Source of the DNA: Anoxybacterium sp963668245 | Lineage (GTDB): Bacteria; Bacillota; Clostridia; Peptostreptococcales; Anaerovoracaceae | Assembly (NCBI GenBank): GCA_963668245.2 | Contig: OY764195.2 | Coordinates: 1,178,001-1,242,000 of the forward strand | Direction: 5' to 3' | Length of the DNA: 64,000 nt | Translations under genes and position numbers: made by a program | The notes under the pieces: model-generated | What the model was told of the DNA's origin: nothing | What the model saw: the letters and a program-made list of their open reading frames with translations, nothing else | The model's database searches: none | Shown: in pieces, positions 1 through 7,330 of the stretch | How positions within the stretch are numbered: position 1 is the stretch's first letter | Layout: each line of letters begins with the position of its first letter

Positions 1-1338
1 TTTGAAGAAATGGAAGGTGCTACTGTTGTTTGCGCAGGAAGAATTATGGCAAAGAGGCAGATGGGTAAGGCATCCTTTATTGACATTCAAGATAAGCAGG
101 GAAGAATCCAGTGCTACATCAGACAAGATGCGATTACACCAGAAGAATACGAAATTTTCATCACCTATGATATTGGTGATATTGTAGGCATTGTAGGGGA
201 TGTATTCAAAACAAAGCATGGAGAAATTTCGATTAAAACAAGTGAAATTAAGCTTTTGTCAAAGTCGCTTCAAGTACTTCCAAATAAATTCCACGGATTG
301 AAAGACCAAGATATCCGATATAGACAAAGATATGTTGATTTAATCATGAATCCAGAAGTAAGAGAAACTTTTATTCTCCGTTCTAAAATGATTAAAGAAA
401 TCAAAAAGTTCTTGGAAGGTAGAGACTTCCTTGAAGTAGATACGCCAGTACTTACAACAATTGCAGGAGGAGCAAATGCTAGACCGTTTGTGACACACCA
501 CAATACGCTGGATCTTGACATGAGGCTCCGTATTTCAAACGAGCTATATTTAAAGAGATTGATTGTGGGCGGATTTGATCGTGTCTACGAAATGGGTAAA
601 ATGTTCCGAAACGAAGGAATGGATAGAAATCATAATCCAGAGTTCACCTCCATGGAACTTTATCAGGCATATGGCAATATGGAAGACATGATGGATATTA
701 CAGAGAACATGATTGCAACCGTTGCACAAAATGTTCTTGGAACAACGGTCATTGAATACCAAGGAAAAAAGTTTGACTTGGCACCACCTTGGCAGAGACT
801 ATCCATGCAGGATGCAGTAAAGAAATGGGTAGGCGAAGATTTTGACATCATAAAGACTGATGAAGAAGCAAGAGCAGTAGCGAAAAAACATCATTTGGAG
901 GATGTAGAATCAATGACACGCGGACATGTAATCTGCGCGCTATTTGAAGAGTATTGCGAAGAATATTTGGATGGCCCAGTGTTTATTACAGGACATCCAG
1001 TGGAAGTGTCTCCTTTGGCAAAAAGAGACCCTGCTGACCCACGTATTACGAGAAGATTCGAAGCATATATCAATACTTGGGAAATTGCCAATGCATTTTC
1101 TGAGCTCAATGATCCAATTGATCAATATCAAAGATTCAAGGAACAGCAGATGCAGCTGGAAGGCGGAGATGATGAAGCTCATCCAATGGATGAAGACTTT
1201 GTCAATGCACTTGAAGTTGGTTTACCACCAACAGGAGGATTGGGAATTGGCGTAGACAGAGTGATTATTTTGTTGACCAATTCACCTTCCATTAGGGATA
1301 TTATCTTATTCCCTACCATGAAGCCGATCGACAAATAA
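1..1338 (+). CDS. lysS: Lysyl-tRNA synthetase, class II (5' end outside window)
   Basis: Attaches lysine to tRNA-Lys in the cytoplasm. The frame is open from base 1, before the first ATG at 10, and about 446 residues are present against roughly 490-500 for the family, so some 50 N-terminal residues lie outside the window. The visible part starts in the OB-fold anticodon-binding domain (GRIMAKRQMGKASFIDIQD) and continues into the class II core. Motif 2 appears as GKMFRNEGMDRNHNPEFTSM and motif 3 as GLPPTGGLGIGVDRVIIL near the C terminus. A UUCG-loop terminator follows, then asnS in the same direction. Identification is by recognition of the family motifs. Confidence 0.97.
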   Translation, partial: FEEMEGATVVCAGRIMAKRQMGKASFIDIQDKQGRIQCYIRQDAITPEEYEIFITYDIGDIVGIVGDVFKTKHGEISIKTSEIKLLSKSLQVLPNKFHGLKDQDIRYRQRYVDLIMNPEVRETFILRSKMIKEIKKFLEGRDFLEVDTPVLTTIAGGANARPFVTHHNTLDLDMRLRISNELYLKRLIVGGFDRVYEMGKMFRNEGMDRNHNPEFTSMELYQAYGNMEDMMDITENMIATVAQNVLGTTVIEYQGKKFDLAPPWQRLSMQDAVKKWVGEDFDIIKTDEEARAVAKKHHLEDVESMTRGHVICALFEEYCEEYLDGPVFITGHPVEVSPLAKRDPADPRITRRFEAYINTWEIANAFSELNDPIDQYQRFKEQQMQLEGGDDEAHPMDEDFVNALEVGLPPTGGLGIGVDRVIILLTNSPSIRDIILFPTMKPIDK

Positions 1339-1416
1339 ATGGCTCTCAATAGGGTTTGAATCTTATATGTAAAAGAAAGATGCAGAGTGCCCTATTAGCA
1401 TAACAGAAAAGTTTAG

Positions 1417-1449
1417 GAAAGTTTGCTTCGGCAAACTTTCTATTATTTT
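1417..1449 (+). terminator. Rho-independent terminator after lysS
   Basis: A perfect 10-bp stem (1417-1426 with 1431-1440) closes on a TTCG tetraloop and is followed by a T-rich tail. It lies only about 28 bp before the asnS start, so it could also attenuate read-through into asnS. Confidence 0.75.
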
Positions 1450-1468
1450 GCAAAGAAGGTGAGTGGAA

Positions 1469-2863
1469 ATGAAAGATACTCTAGTAAAAGAAATTTTTGC
1501 TGATCCAGAAAAATTTTCTGGCAAGGAGATTAAAATAAAAGGATGGGTGCGAACCAACCGTAGCTCCAATAAATTTGGGTTTGCGGAAGTAAATGATGGA
1601 ACTTGCTTTCAAAATGTACAAATTGTTTATGAAAAGGATAGCTTAGAAAACTACGATGAAATTGCAAAACTATCCATTGCGGCAGCCGTCTGCGTTTCTG
1701 GTCATTTAATGCTGACTCCTGAATCAAAACAACCATTTGAGATTCAGTCCAATCAGATTGTGGTGGAAGGAGCGTCTGACCCTGATTATCCACTTCAGAA
1801 AAAAAGGCATACGTTGGAATATTTAAGGGAAATTGCTCATCTTCGCCCTCGAAGTAACACATTTTCTGCTGTTTTCCGTGTTCGATCTCTTGCTGCGTAT
1901 GCAATTCATCGATTTTTCCAAGAAAACAACTTTGTATATGTTCAAACTCCAATCATTACAGGCAGTGACGCGGAAGGTGCAGGAGAAATGTTTCGAGTTA
2001 CTACATTGAATTTAGAAAACCCACCGAAAAATCATGATGGAGCAATTGACGCAACGAAAGATTTTTTTGGAAAGGAAACAAACCTAACTGTAAGTGGGCA
2101 ACTTGAGGCGGAAACTTTTGCTTTGGCGTTTCGTAATGTGTACACATTTGGACCAACCTTTCGAGCAGAGAATTCAAATACAGCGAGGCATGCGGCTGAA
2201 TTTTGGATGATTGAACCAGAAGTGGCTTTTGCAGACATCAAGGATAACATGGAACTTGCTGAAAACATGATGAAATATATCATTCGATATGTACTGGAGC
2301 AGGCACCAGATGAGATGAAGTTTTTCAATCAGTTTATTGATACTGGATTGATAAACCGTTTGAACCATATTTTGGAAAGTAAATTTGAAAAAATAACATA
2401 TACGGAGGCAATCGATCTTTTAAAACAATCGGAAAAGGAATTTCAATTTCCAATTGAATGGGGCATGGATCTTCAGACAGAGCATGAACGGTATTTAACG
2501 GAAGTAGTTTTCCGAAAACCTGTTTTTGTTATAGACTATCCAAAGGAAATCAAAGCTTTTTATATGAGGCAAAATGATGATGGTAAGACAGTTGCCGCTA
2601 TGGATTTGCTGGTTCCAGGCGTTGGAGAAATCATAGGCGGTAGTCAGAGAGAAGAACGGCATCCATTGCTCTTGGAAAGAATAAAAGAAATGGGATTAGA
2701 AGAATCAGACTATTGGTGGTATTTGGATTTAAGAAAATATGGCGGCGTTAAGCATGCAGGCTATGGACTGGGATTTGAACGAATCATCATGTATCTAACT
2801 GGTATGAACAATATCAGAGATGTCATTCCGTTTCCTCGCACACCAAAAAGTGCTGAGTTTTAA
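1469..2863 (+). CDS. asnS: Asparaginyl-tRNA synthetase
   Basis: Class II synthetase that charges tRNA-Asn. The 464-residue length is normal. An N-terminal OB-fold (KIKGWVRTNRSSNKFGFAEV) is followed by the catalytic domain. Motif 2 is seen around FGPTFRAENSNTARHAAEFW and motif 3 as GYGLGFERIIMYLTG. The Asn-type core reads VSGQLEAETFALAF. The ATG at 1469 is chosen over the in-frame GTG at 1463 because an AAGGTGA ribosome binding site lies 6-7 bases upstream of it. It is followed 23 bp later by two small membrane-protein genes, probably co-transcribed. Confidence 0.97.
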   Translation: MKDTLVKEIFADPEKFSGKEIKIKGWVRTNRSSNKFGFAEVNDGTCFQNVQIVYEKDSLENYDEIAKLSIAAAVCVSGHLMLTPESKQPFEIQSNQIVVEGASDPDYPLQKKRHTLEYLREIAHLRPRSNTFSAVFRVRSLAAYAIHRFFQENNFVYVQTPIITGSDAEGAGEMFRVTTLNLENPPKNHDGAIDATKDFFGKETNLTVSGQLEAETFALAFRNVYTFGPTFRAENSNTARHAAEFWMIEPEVAFADIKDNMELAENMMKYIIRYVLEQAPDEMKFFNQFIDTGLINRLNHILESKFEKITYTEAIDLLKQSEKEFQFPIEWGMDLQTEHERYLTEVVFRKPVFVIDYPKEIKAFYMRQNDDGKTVAAMDLLVPGVGEIIGGSQREERHPLLLERIKEMGLEESDYWWYLDLRKYGGVKHAGYGLGFERIIMYLTGMNNIRDVIPFPRTPKSAEF

Positions 2864-2886
2864 AAAGTTTAAAATAAGGAGTTATT

Positions 2887-3321
2887 ATGGATTTGTTTTT
2901 CGTTGCCGTCAAGGATGGAGCAATAAAAGGGATCAAAACTGCATTGATGTTGCTCAAAATCGTATTGCCAATCTATGCTGCGGTCGTTTTGCTGAAATAC
3001 TCTCCTGTTATGCCATTTCTGCAAAATCTGTTTTCTCCAGCCATGAGGTTTTTTAATCTGCCTGGAGATGCAATTGTCCCATTGATTACAGGCTTTTTTA
3101 CTGATGAATACGCAACCATTGCAGTTATGAGTACGTTTGATTTTACAAAAGCTCAGATTACCACCATTGCGATGATTGTCCTCGTGGCTCATTCAATACC
3201 AGTTGAATCAGCAATTGCCCAAAAAATTGGAATGTCAGCGATGAAGTTTCTAATCTTTCGTATTGTTTTTGCTATTTTGATAGGTTTGATGGTTGGATGG
3301 ATTGGGGGAATTGTATTATGA
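2887..3321 (+). CDS. Small membrane protein with nucleoside-recognition (gate) domain, first of a pair
   Basis: A 144-residue integral membrane protein with several hydrophobic helices and the family signature near FNLPGDAIVPLITGFFTDEYA. It resembles half-size gate-domain proteins of the YjiG/SpmB type, which usually occur as adjacent pairs. The substrate is not known. An AAGGAG site precedes the ATG. Its TGA overlaps the ATG of the next gene (ATGA), which points to translational coupling and a two-subunit complex. It could be called spore-maturation-like, but the sequence does not prove a sporulation role. Confidence 0.8.
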   Translation: MDLFFVAVKDGAIKGIKTALMLLKIVLPIYAAVVLLKYSPVMPFLQNLFSPAMRFFNLPGDAIVPLITGFFTDEYATIAVMSTFDFTKAQITTIAMIVLVAHSIPVESAIAQKIGMSAMKFLIFRIVFAILIGLMVGWIGGIVL

Positions 3322-3788
3322 GTGCTTCTTGGATGACTATTTCCCATGAAATTTTTTTTGGAGGGCTTTCTGCTGCTTTGAATATGATGAAAATTCTGAT
3401 TCCCCTTATGATTATAGTTGAACTTTTGATGATGTACCATGTGATGGAAAAAGTGGCTGACCGATTGGAATTTATTGCAGGGGCATTGGGAATGCAGAAA
3501 CAGTCAATTTTTCCGTTATTGGTAGGCGTGGTCATGGGGGTTACATATGGTGCGGGAACGTTAATTGAAATTAACCGCAGAACACCAATTCCCAAGAAAG
3601 ATTATCTGCTGATTGGGATTTTTATGTTTTTGTGTCATGGAATCATAGAAACTGGATTCCTGTTTGGTGTGGCTGGCGCCAGCATTTGGGTAATCACCAT
3701 AGGAAGACTTGCATTTGCTTTTATTGTGACAGCAATTGCTGCCAGATTACCTGTAACCCGTCATAATATACCGCAAAAAACACTGTGA
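3318..3788 (+). CDS. Small membrane protein with nucleoside-recognition (gate) domain, second of a pair
   Basis: A 156-residue polytopic membrane protein, the partner of the preceding gene. The motif GVVMGVTYGAGTLIEINR corresponds to the conserved gate-domain loop. The ATG at 3318 overlaps the previous stop and is preferred over a TTG at 3297. Helices are spread along the whole length and no signal peptide is seen. The function of such pairs (transport or a membrane scaffold) is unknown. This is the last chromosomal gene before the prophage and it is followed by a clear terminator. Confidence 0.8.
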   Translation: MSASWMTISHEIFFGGLSAALNMMKILIPLMIIVELLMMYHVMEKVADRLEFIAGALGMQKQSIFPLLVGVVMGVTYGAGTLIEINRRTPIPKKDYLLIGIFMFLCHGIIETGFLFGVAGASIWVITIGRLAFAFIVTAIAARLPVTRHNIPQKTL

Positions 3789-3891
3789 ATGAGGAATCTG
3801 TACGTAATGTGAGGAAACCTGTCTGTTTCAACAGATACAAAGAAATAACGAGAGGTTTTCTGCAAACTATATGCAAAACCAAAAATGATTG

Positions 3892-3933
3892 AAAGAGTAG
3901 AAAAGGATTATTTTCCCTGACTACTCTTTTTTT
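3892..3933 (+). terminator. Rho-independent terminator, end of left chromosomal arm
   Basis: A 9-bp stem (3892-3900 with 3921-3929) with a 20-nt loop ends in a run of T on the plus strand. It ends the asnS/gate-protein transcription unit, so the prophage boundary is expected to its right. The stretch 3789-4162 holds no gene: only this terminator, an A/T-rich inverted repeat near 3962-3996, the CTAAGGTAAC repeats and the candidate prophage end. Confidence 0.75.
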
Positions 3934-4049
3934 ATCTTTCAGAACATTTCATGTCTTTCAACACTCTTTAAAACGCTAATAAATAGCCTTTAAAGAGGAA
4001 TTTCTGACCTTTTCAAAAACTTTTTCATAAATAAGCAAACAGGCTGATT

Positions 4050-4153
4050 CTAAGGTAACTAAGGTAACAAAAATAAAAACAGCGTCAAAAATGTTACCTT
4101 AGAAAAATGTTGGTATTTCAACAAAATAACTTTTGCTGAAAATCTAAGGTAAC
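4050..4153. repeat. Four copies of CTAAGGTAAC
   Basis: The 10-mer CTAAGGTAAC occurs at 4050-4059, 4059-4068 (tandem, sharing one base) and 4144-4153, and inverted at 4093-4102. The inner pair forms a 12-bp perfect inverted repeat (4092-4103 and 4143-4154). On the minus strand this could be a large-loop terminator for the lipoprotein gene, because TTTTT follows the second arm. It could also be a set of transposase or regulator binding sites at the prophage left end. Confidence 0.6.
4132..4136. repeat. Candidate 5-bp target-site duplication, left copy (TTTGC)
   Basis: TTTGC directly precedes TG at 4137, and the same five bases directly follow CA at 38484-38485. A 5-bp duplication and TG...CA ends are what Mu-type transposition produces. 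The inferred ends also share TGAAA as an inverted repeat. Against it, copies of CTAAGGTAAC lie on both sides of this point. Confidence 0.45.
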
Positions 4154-4162
4154 ATAAAATTA

Positions 4163-4726
4163 TTAAAAATAGTCGGAATTAAAAGTGATTTTAACCAGCC
4201 CAAATGTATTGGTAGATTCATCTAACATGGGTACCCAAAAGTCAGAAATACTATCGGAAGTTGAACTTATTCTATACGCACTTCCTGTGTCCTCCGCTAC
4301 TTTAGCTTTAGAGGAAGGAATAATTCCAAACATAGCGAGAATATCGGATTTTTTCATATTAGAGTAACTAAAGTCATCTCCACTATTAAACCAATTTTTT
4401 TCGGAGTAGATATTCATACGCACAATTGCATCGTTTGCAATGATAAATTCATAGTAATTATTATCTTTTGAATATCCATAGATTAGCATATCAAATGTTC
4501 CCTTAGCGGTTTTATTTTCCCAAGGCTCAATACTTTCTGGATTTCCCAATTGTTCAACAAGAAAAGAGGTGGAAACATTGCTAAAGTTTGGAGCATCGAT
4601 AATAACTGGTACGTTGGAATCGGAAATCGCAACCTCACTTGAATTACAGCCAGTTAGCGTGAACATTATAAAAACCAAAGTGGAAATCAAAAACATAATT
4701 GGATTATTTTTTAAATAACAATTCAT
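4163..4726 (-). CDS. Putative lipoprotein of the prophage immunity operon
   Basis: A 187-residue protein with a hydrophobic N-terminal segment ending in the lipobox LTGC (Cys near residue 27), so it is predicted to be exported and lipid-anchored. No family is recognised for the mature part. A GGAGG site precedes its ATG. It lies 48 bp downstream of the repressor gene on the same strand and would be expressed in the lysogen. By position it could be a superinfection-exclusion or lysogenic-conversion protein, but this is inference; it could also be a chromosomal gene if the phage end lies further right. Confidence 0.7.
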   Translation of the reverse strand: MNCYLKNNPIMFLISTLVFIMFTLTGCNSSEVAISDSNVPVIIDAPNFSNVSTSFLVEQLGNPESIEPWENKTAKGTFDMLIYGYSKDNNYYEFIIANDAIVRMNIYSEKNWFNSGDDFSYSNMKKSDILAMFGIIPSSKAKVAEDTGSAYRISSTSDSISDFWVPMLDESTNTFGLVKITFNSDYF

Positions 4727-4774
4727 AATAAACCTCCATAAAAGTGAATAAATACTTCTTTTTCATAAAAAAAA

Positions 4775-5518
4775 TTAAACTTGTGGATAAACCACCTTTC
4801 CCAAAATACTTACCTTACTGGCAGGTAAAATAATATCTTCATAATGCGAATTAATTGAAACGAGTCTAAAGTTCTCTTCATCTATATATACTTTTTTCAA
4901 ATATACCGTTGGAATAATATCTTTAATTTGAACTGCGGCAATTTCACCGTCATACTGCACTTCGCAAGCTTGGTTTAAATAAATGACGGATCCATTTTTA
5001 AAGACTGGTTCCATTGAATCACCTCTCACTCTTAGCGCAAAATCGCACTTTACAGGAGAGTCTATGATCTCCTTATTGACAATGGCATCAATGCCTCCTC
5101 CTGCAGATATAGACCCCCAAAGTTCGGTTTTAAATAAAGGTGAAACATTGTAGTTTTCGATACCTTCTTCGATAGTAGGCATGCATATGTTGTGGTTTCC
5201 ATTGTCTATTTCTTCTAAGTAAACCTCTAATCTTCCAAGAATTTTTCCTTTACCTATTTCATCCAGTTCTCTATATCCATCTAGAAGTTTTTTTTCGTTT
5301 TTACACAGTGGATCTAATGAATAAGTTGTACCCTTAAGAAGCATATCTGTAGTTACGTTAAAGTAATCGGATATTTTTAAGATGACATCTGAATTTGGCA
5401 GTGTCCCATTTTTCCAACGTGTGACGTTAGAAGAGCCCATTTTCAATACTTTTGTAATAAAAACTGTGGGCGTTGTATTATGCTCAATGCAAAGTTTTTC
5501 CAAATTATCAAAAAACAA
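4775..5518 (-). CDS. LexA/CI-type phage repressor (HTH + S24 peptidase)
   Basis: A 247-residue prophage repressor. Residues about 1-65 form a Cro/C1-type helix-turn-helix (VFITKVLKMGSSNVTRWKNG). The C-terminal half is a LexA-like self-cleaving domain with a predicted cleavage pair Ala139-Gly140 (GSISAGGG), nucleophile Ser168 in RGDSMEP and a general-base Lys in YLKKVY (208/209). This predicts RecA-dependent inactivation and SOS induction. The start is TTG at 5518 with GGGAGG 8 bases upstream. It is divergent from the early operon across a 180-bp control region holding a perfect operator-like palindrome. Confidence 0.92.
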   Translation of the reverse strand: MFFDNLEKLCIEHNTTPTVFITKVLKMGSSNVTRWKNGTLPNSDVILKISDYFNVTTDMLLKGTTYSLDPLCKNEKKLLDGYRELDEIGKGKILGRLEVYLEEIDNGNHNICMPTIEEGIENYNVSPLFKTELWGSISAGGGIDAIVNKEIIDSPVKCDFALRVRGDSMEPVFKNGSVIYLNQACEVQYDGEIAAVQIKDIIPTVYLKKVYIDEENFRLVSINSHYEDIILPASKVSILGKVVYPQV

Positions 5519-5541
5519 AGCAAAACCTCCCTTAAAATAGT

Positions 5542-5592
5542 TACGTTTAAGTAATTAAACGTATTGACAAGTTACGCAAACGGAATTAGAAT
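5542..5592 (+). promoter_or_regulatory. Early promoter with adjoining operator palindrome
   Basis: A 9-bp perfect inverted repeat (TACGTTTAA at 5542-5550 and TTAAACGTA at 5555-5563) abuts a near-consensus sigma-A promoter, TTGACA (5564-5569), 17-bp spacer, TAGAAT (5587-5592), reading into the early genes. The repressor gene is transcribed away on the other strand. Position and symmetry fit the main operator of the lysis-lysogeny switch. Confidence 0.75.
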
Positions 5593-5650
5593 AGTGTAAG
5601 AAGTATATTTACACCTGAACTATAACACATTTTTGTAAAAAATATATTAC

Positions 5651-5673
5651 AAATTTGCAGAATAGTTCGCAAA
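5651..5673. promoter_or_regulatory. TTTGC/GCAAA dyad containing the 13-bp site shared with the right end
   Basis: AATAGTTCGCAAA at 5661-5673 is the exact reverse complement of TTTGCGAACTATT at 38372-38384 near the prophage right end. With TTTGC at 5654-5658 it forms an imperfect dyad. It lies in the leader of the early transcript. A second operator or an internal transposase-binding enhancer, as in Mu, are both possible. Confidence 0.5.
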
Positions 5674-5695
5674 AAACTTGAAAGGAGAAAAAACC

Positions 5696-6310
5696 ATGAA
5701 GGAAATCACGATTAAAGTGACACCTGATCAGGAAAAATGGCTTAAGCATTTTGCAGAATTCCAAAAGGAAGGAGCAAGGGATAATCTGGGGACCAGTAAG
5801 CCTATCCATATCGTTGAGACTAGAGATGAAAAAGTTATTTTTGATAATGGTGACAGCGGTGATCAGAAGGCATACTTTGATATTGACACAGGCGGATGTT
5901 ATGAAACTGTGGAAGAAATTTTGGAAGATCGTGGAATAGAAAACTTTCTTCCATATGAAGAGGCATATATTGAGGGCGTTGGGGAAGAGTTCATTTGGAA
6001 TGAATTTGACTATCTTAAAGCATATGGAGTTAAAAAAGTTGAGAAGGTTAGCATTAACTACACTTATCGTCCTGTATCTTACCATTTTACTTTGCAGTCG
6101 GCCAGAGAGTACATAAAGTACCAAGGCCATAATTTGAAACATCCTAGAACATTTACTGCAACACCAGGCTATGGACATCAGGGCGATTATGAGCACCTTT
6201 TTGATTTTATGATGTCAGCTGGAACTTTTCTTCTTGAATTTGATCAAAATTTTACAAATGAAGACTATGTGGATCCAGAGTGGGGAATACAAGGCAGGTG
6301 TAAAAAATGA
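5696..6310 (+). CDS. Phage early protein of unknown function
   Basis: A 204-residue, acidic, soluble protein with no recognised family and no membrane segment. It is the first gene of the early operon. The ATG at 5696 is used because AAAGGAG lies 8 bases upstream; the TTG at 5678 would overlap that site. The C-terminal part is rich in aromatic residues and histidines (TPGYGHQGDYEHLFDFM). It overlaps the next gene by 4 bp, so the two are translationally coupled. In Mu-type phages this position often holds host-takeover or exclusion genes, but nothing in the sequence assigns a role. Confidence 0.75.
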   Translation: MKEITIKVTPDQEKWLKHFAEFQKEGARDNLGTSKPIHIVETRDEKVIFDNGDSGDQKAYFDIDTGGCYETVEEILEDRGIENFLPYEEAYIEGVGEEFIWNEFDYLKAYGVKKVEKVSINYTYRPVSYHFTLQSAREYIKYQGHNLKHPRTFTATPGYGHQGDYEHLFDFMMSAGTFLLEFDQNFTNEDYVDPEWGIQGRCKK

Positions 6311-6471
6311 AGCATGGGAAAGCACCAACACGAAAGCAAAAAATGAAAATCAAAAAGCTTGGGCTTAATCCAGAAAACTGGCTGATATCTAAAGACAATC
6401 CAAATGAACTTGTAATTGTACATAGGCATACAAATACGGTCAGAATCAAAAGATTTAAGGAGGGAAATTAG
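6307..6471 (+). CDS. Small basic phage protein, DUF6906-like
   Basis: A 54-residue basic protein beginning MKHGKAPTRKQKMKIKK and containing GLNPENWLISKD. This matches my memory of the DUF6906 family of short phage proteins, whose function is unknown. The ATG overlaps the previous stop, and the stop lies 2 bp before the next ATG. A strong TAAGGAGGG sequence for the following gene is embedded in its last codons. Confidence 0.7.
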   Translation: MKHGKAPTRKQKMKIKKLGLNPENWLISKDNPNELVIVHRHTNTVRIKRFKEGN

Positions 6472-6473
6472 AC

Positions 6474-7070
6474 ATGAGAAGAGAGCCCCAAAAACAGCGT
6501 GCAGCCATCCTGATGTTGCTTGCAATGTTGGCAGCGTGCATCCTGATCAGCTGGACCTGGCTTGATGCAAAAGAAAAAGAAATACAGGCGCTAGAAAAGA
6601 TGAACTTTGAGCTCCAGCTAAATAGCGACAAGCTGCAGGAAATTAATGATACATATTATGACCGCATTGTGACCCAACAAAGCCAGATTGAAGATCTGAA
6701 AGGCACCGTAAAACGGATATTGACACTAAGCAGCGAAACTGCAGATCAGGTTCAGTCCGTCGTGATGAGTGAGACTAGAGGGAGCAGTCTGCAGGATGCC
6801 ATAGCAGTGACCCAAACTATCCTTGATAGATCTACTCAGTGGGACCAGTCCGGAAGCGATGTGATATTCGCTTCCGGGCAGTATGCCAAACCCTACAATG
6901 GACCAACAAGTGAGAAAGTAAAACTGGCCTTTGAATTAGTATATATTGACGGATACCGAATATTTGAAGAACCTACAACCCACTTTTATAACCAAGAAGT
7001 TTGCAACCCCGCATGGGCAGATACAAAGACCTGCAGGGGCGTAATCAGAAAACACGCATACTACTATTAG
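6474..7070 (+). CDS. Membrane-anchored SleB/CwlJ-type cell wall hydrolase
   Basis: A 198-residue protein: an N-terminal hydrophobic segment (about residues 10-27), a coiled-coil stalk (about 30-75), then a hydrolase_2-like domain with MSETRGSSLQDAIAVTQTIL as the SleB/CwlJ signature and a Cys/Tyr-rich end (CRGVIRKHAYYY). This family cleaves cortex peptidoglycan or acts as a wall hydrolase. Its place in the early operon, far from the lysis genes, is unusual; it might act in exclusion or in wall remodelling. It follows the DUF6906-like gene by 2 bp with an excellent ribosome binding site. Confidence 0.75.
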   Translation: MRREPQKQRAAILMLLAMLAACILISWTWLDAKEKEIQALEKMNFELQLNSDKLQEINDTYYDRIVTQQSQIEDLKGTVKRILTLSSETADQVQSVVMSETRGSSLQDAIAVTQTILDRSTQWDQSGSDVIFASGQYAKPYNGPTSEKVKLAFELVYIDGYRIFEEPTTHFYNQEVCNPAWADTKTCRGVIRKHAYYY

Positions 7071-7088
7071 TTTACAGCTCAATAAAAT

Positions 7089-7210
7089 AGTCGAAACGGG
7101 AAAATCCCGTCTGCTGGATAAGGCCTACCAGCACTGATGAGACAGGCCAGAAAGGAGAAACACCGATGTTACTAATCAAGAAAAATCCAGCCACCAAAAA
7201 GCAACTGGAT
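7089..7210 (+). repeat. 122-bp direct repeat, copy A
   Basis: Identical base for base to 7953-8074. It contains hammerhead ribozyme 1, a ribosome binding site and the first 15 codons of a small ORF. After 7210 the two copies diverge abruptly. The 864-bp period encloses one minus-strand gene. Confidence 0.97.
7090..7148 (+). ncRNA. Type II hammerhead ribozyme 1
   Basis: The core is in type II permutation. Stem II 3' strand GTC (7090-7092) is followed by GAAA (7093-7096), stem III CGGGA/TCCCG (7097-7101 with 7105-7109) and cleavage triplet GTC (7109-7111). Stem I is TGCTGG/CCAGCA (7112-7117 with 7128-7133), then CTGATGA (7134-7140) and the stem II 5' strand GAC (7141-7143). GGCCT in loop I (7122-7126) can pair with AGGCC (7144-7148), giving a pseudoknot. 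Predicted cleavage is after C7111. All invariant core bases are present. The structure ends 2 nt before AAAGGAG. Confidence 0.93.
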
Positions 7211-7330
7211 AAACCAAAGTTCGAAAAAGACCCCAATCACAATCCATATTCTCCATGGAATAAGAAATTGGAACGAGAGACTCTTATTCAAAACAATAGC
7301 AGGAAGCGTCCAATATTTCATCCCAATTAA
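7166..7330 (+). CDS. Short ORF behind ribozyme 1, shares N terminus with 8030 gene
   Basis: A 54-residue basic protein starting at ATG 7166, with AAAGGAG 8 bases upstream. The first 15 residues, MLLIKKNPATKKQLD, are identical to those of the gene at 8030; the rest (KPKFEKDPNHNPYSPWNKK onward) is unrelated and matches no family I know. The 3' end overlaps the convergent gene 7284-7886 by 47 bp. It may be a chimeric by-product of duplication or recombination within the 122-bp repeat rather than a selected gene. Confidence 0.5.
   Translation: MLLIKKNPATKKQLDKPKFEKDPNHNPYSPWNKKLERETLIQNNSRKRPIFHPN

Noticed and set aside
1530..1952. 140-codon minus-strand ORF inside asnS
   Set aside because: Lies wholly within a clear synthetase gene, has no site or homology.
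3962..3996. Inverted repeat CTCTTTAAA...TTTAAAGAG as a terminator
   Set aside because: No T run on either strand and very A/T-rich arms; may be an operator, but nothing supports a specific call.
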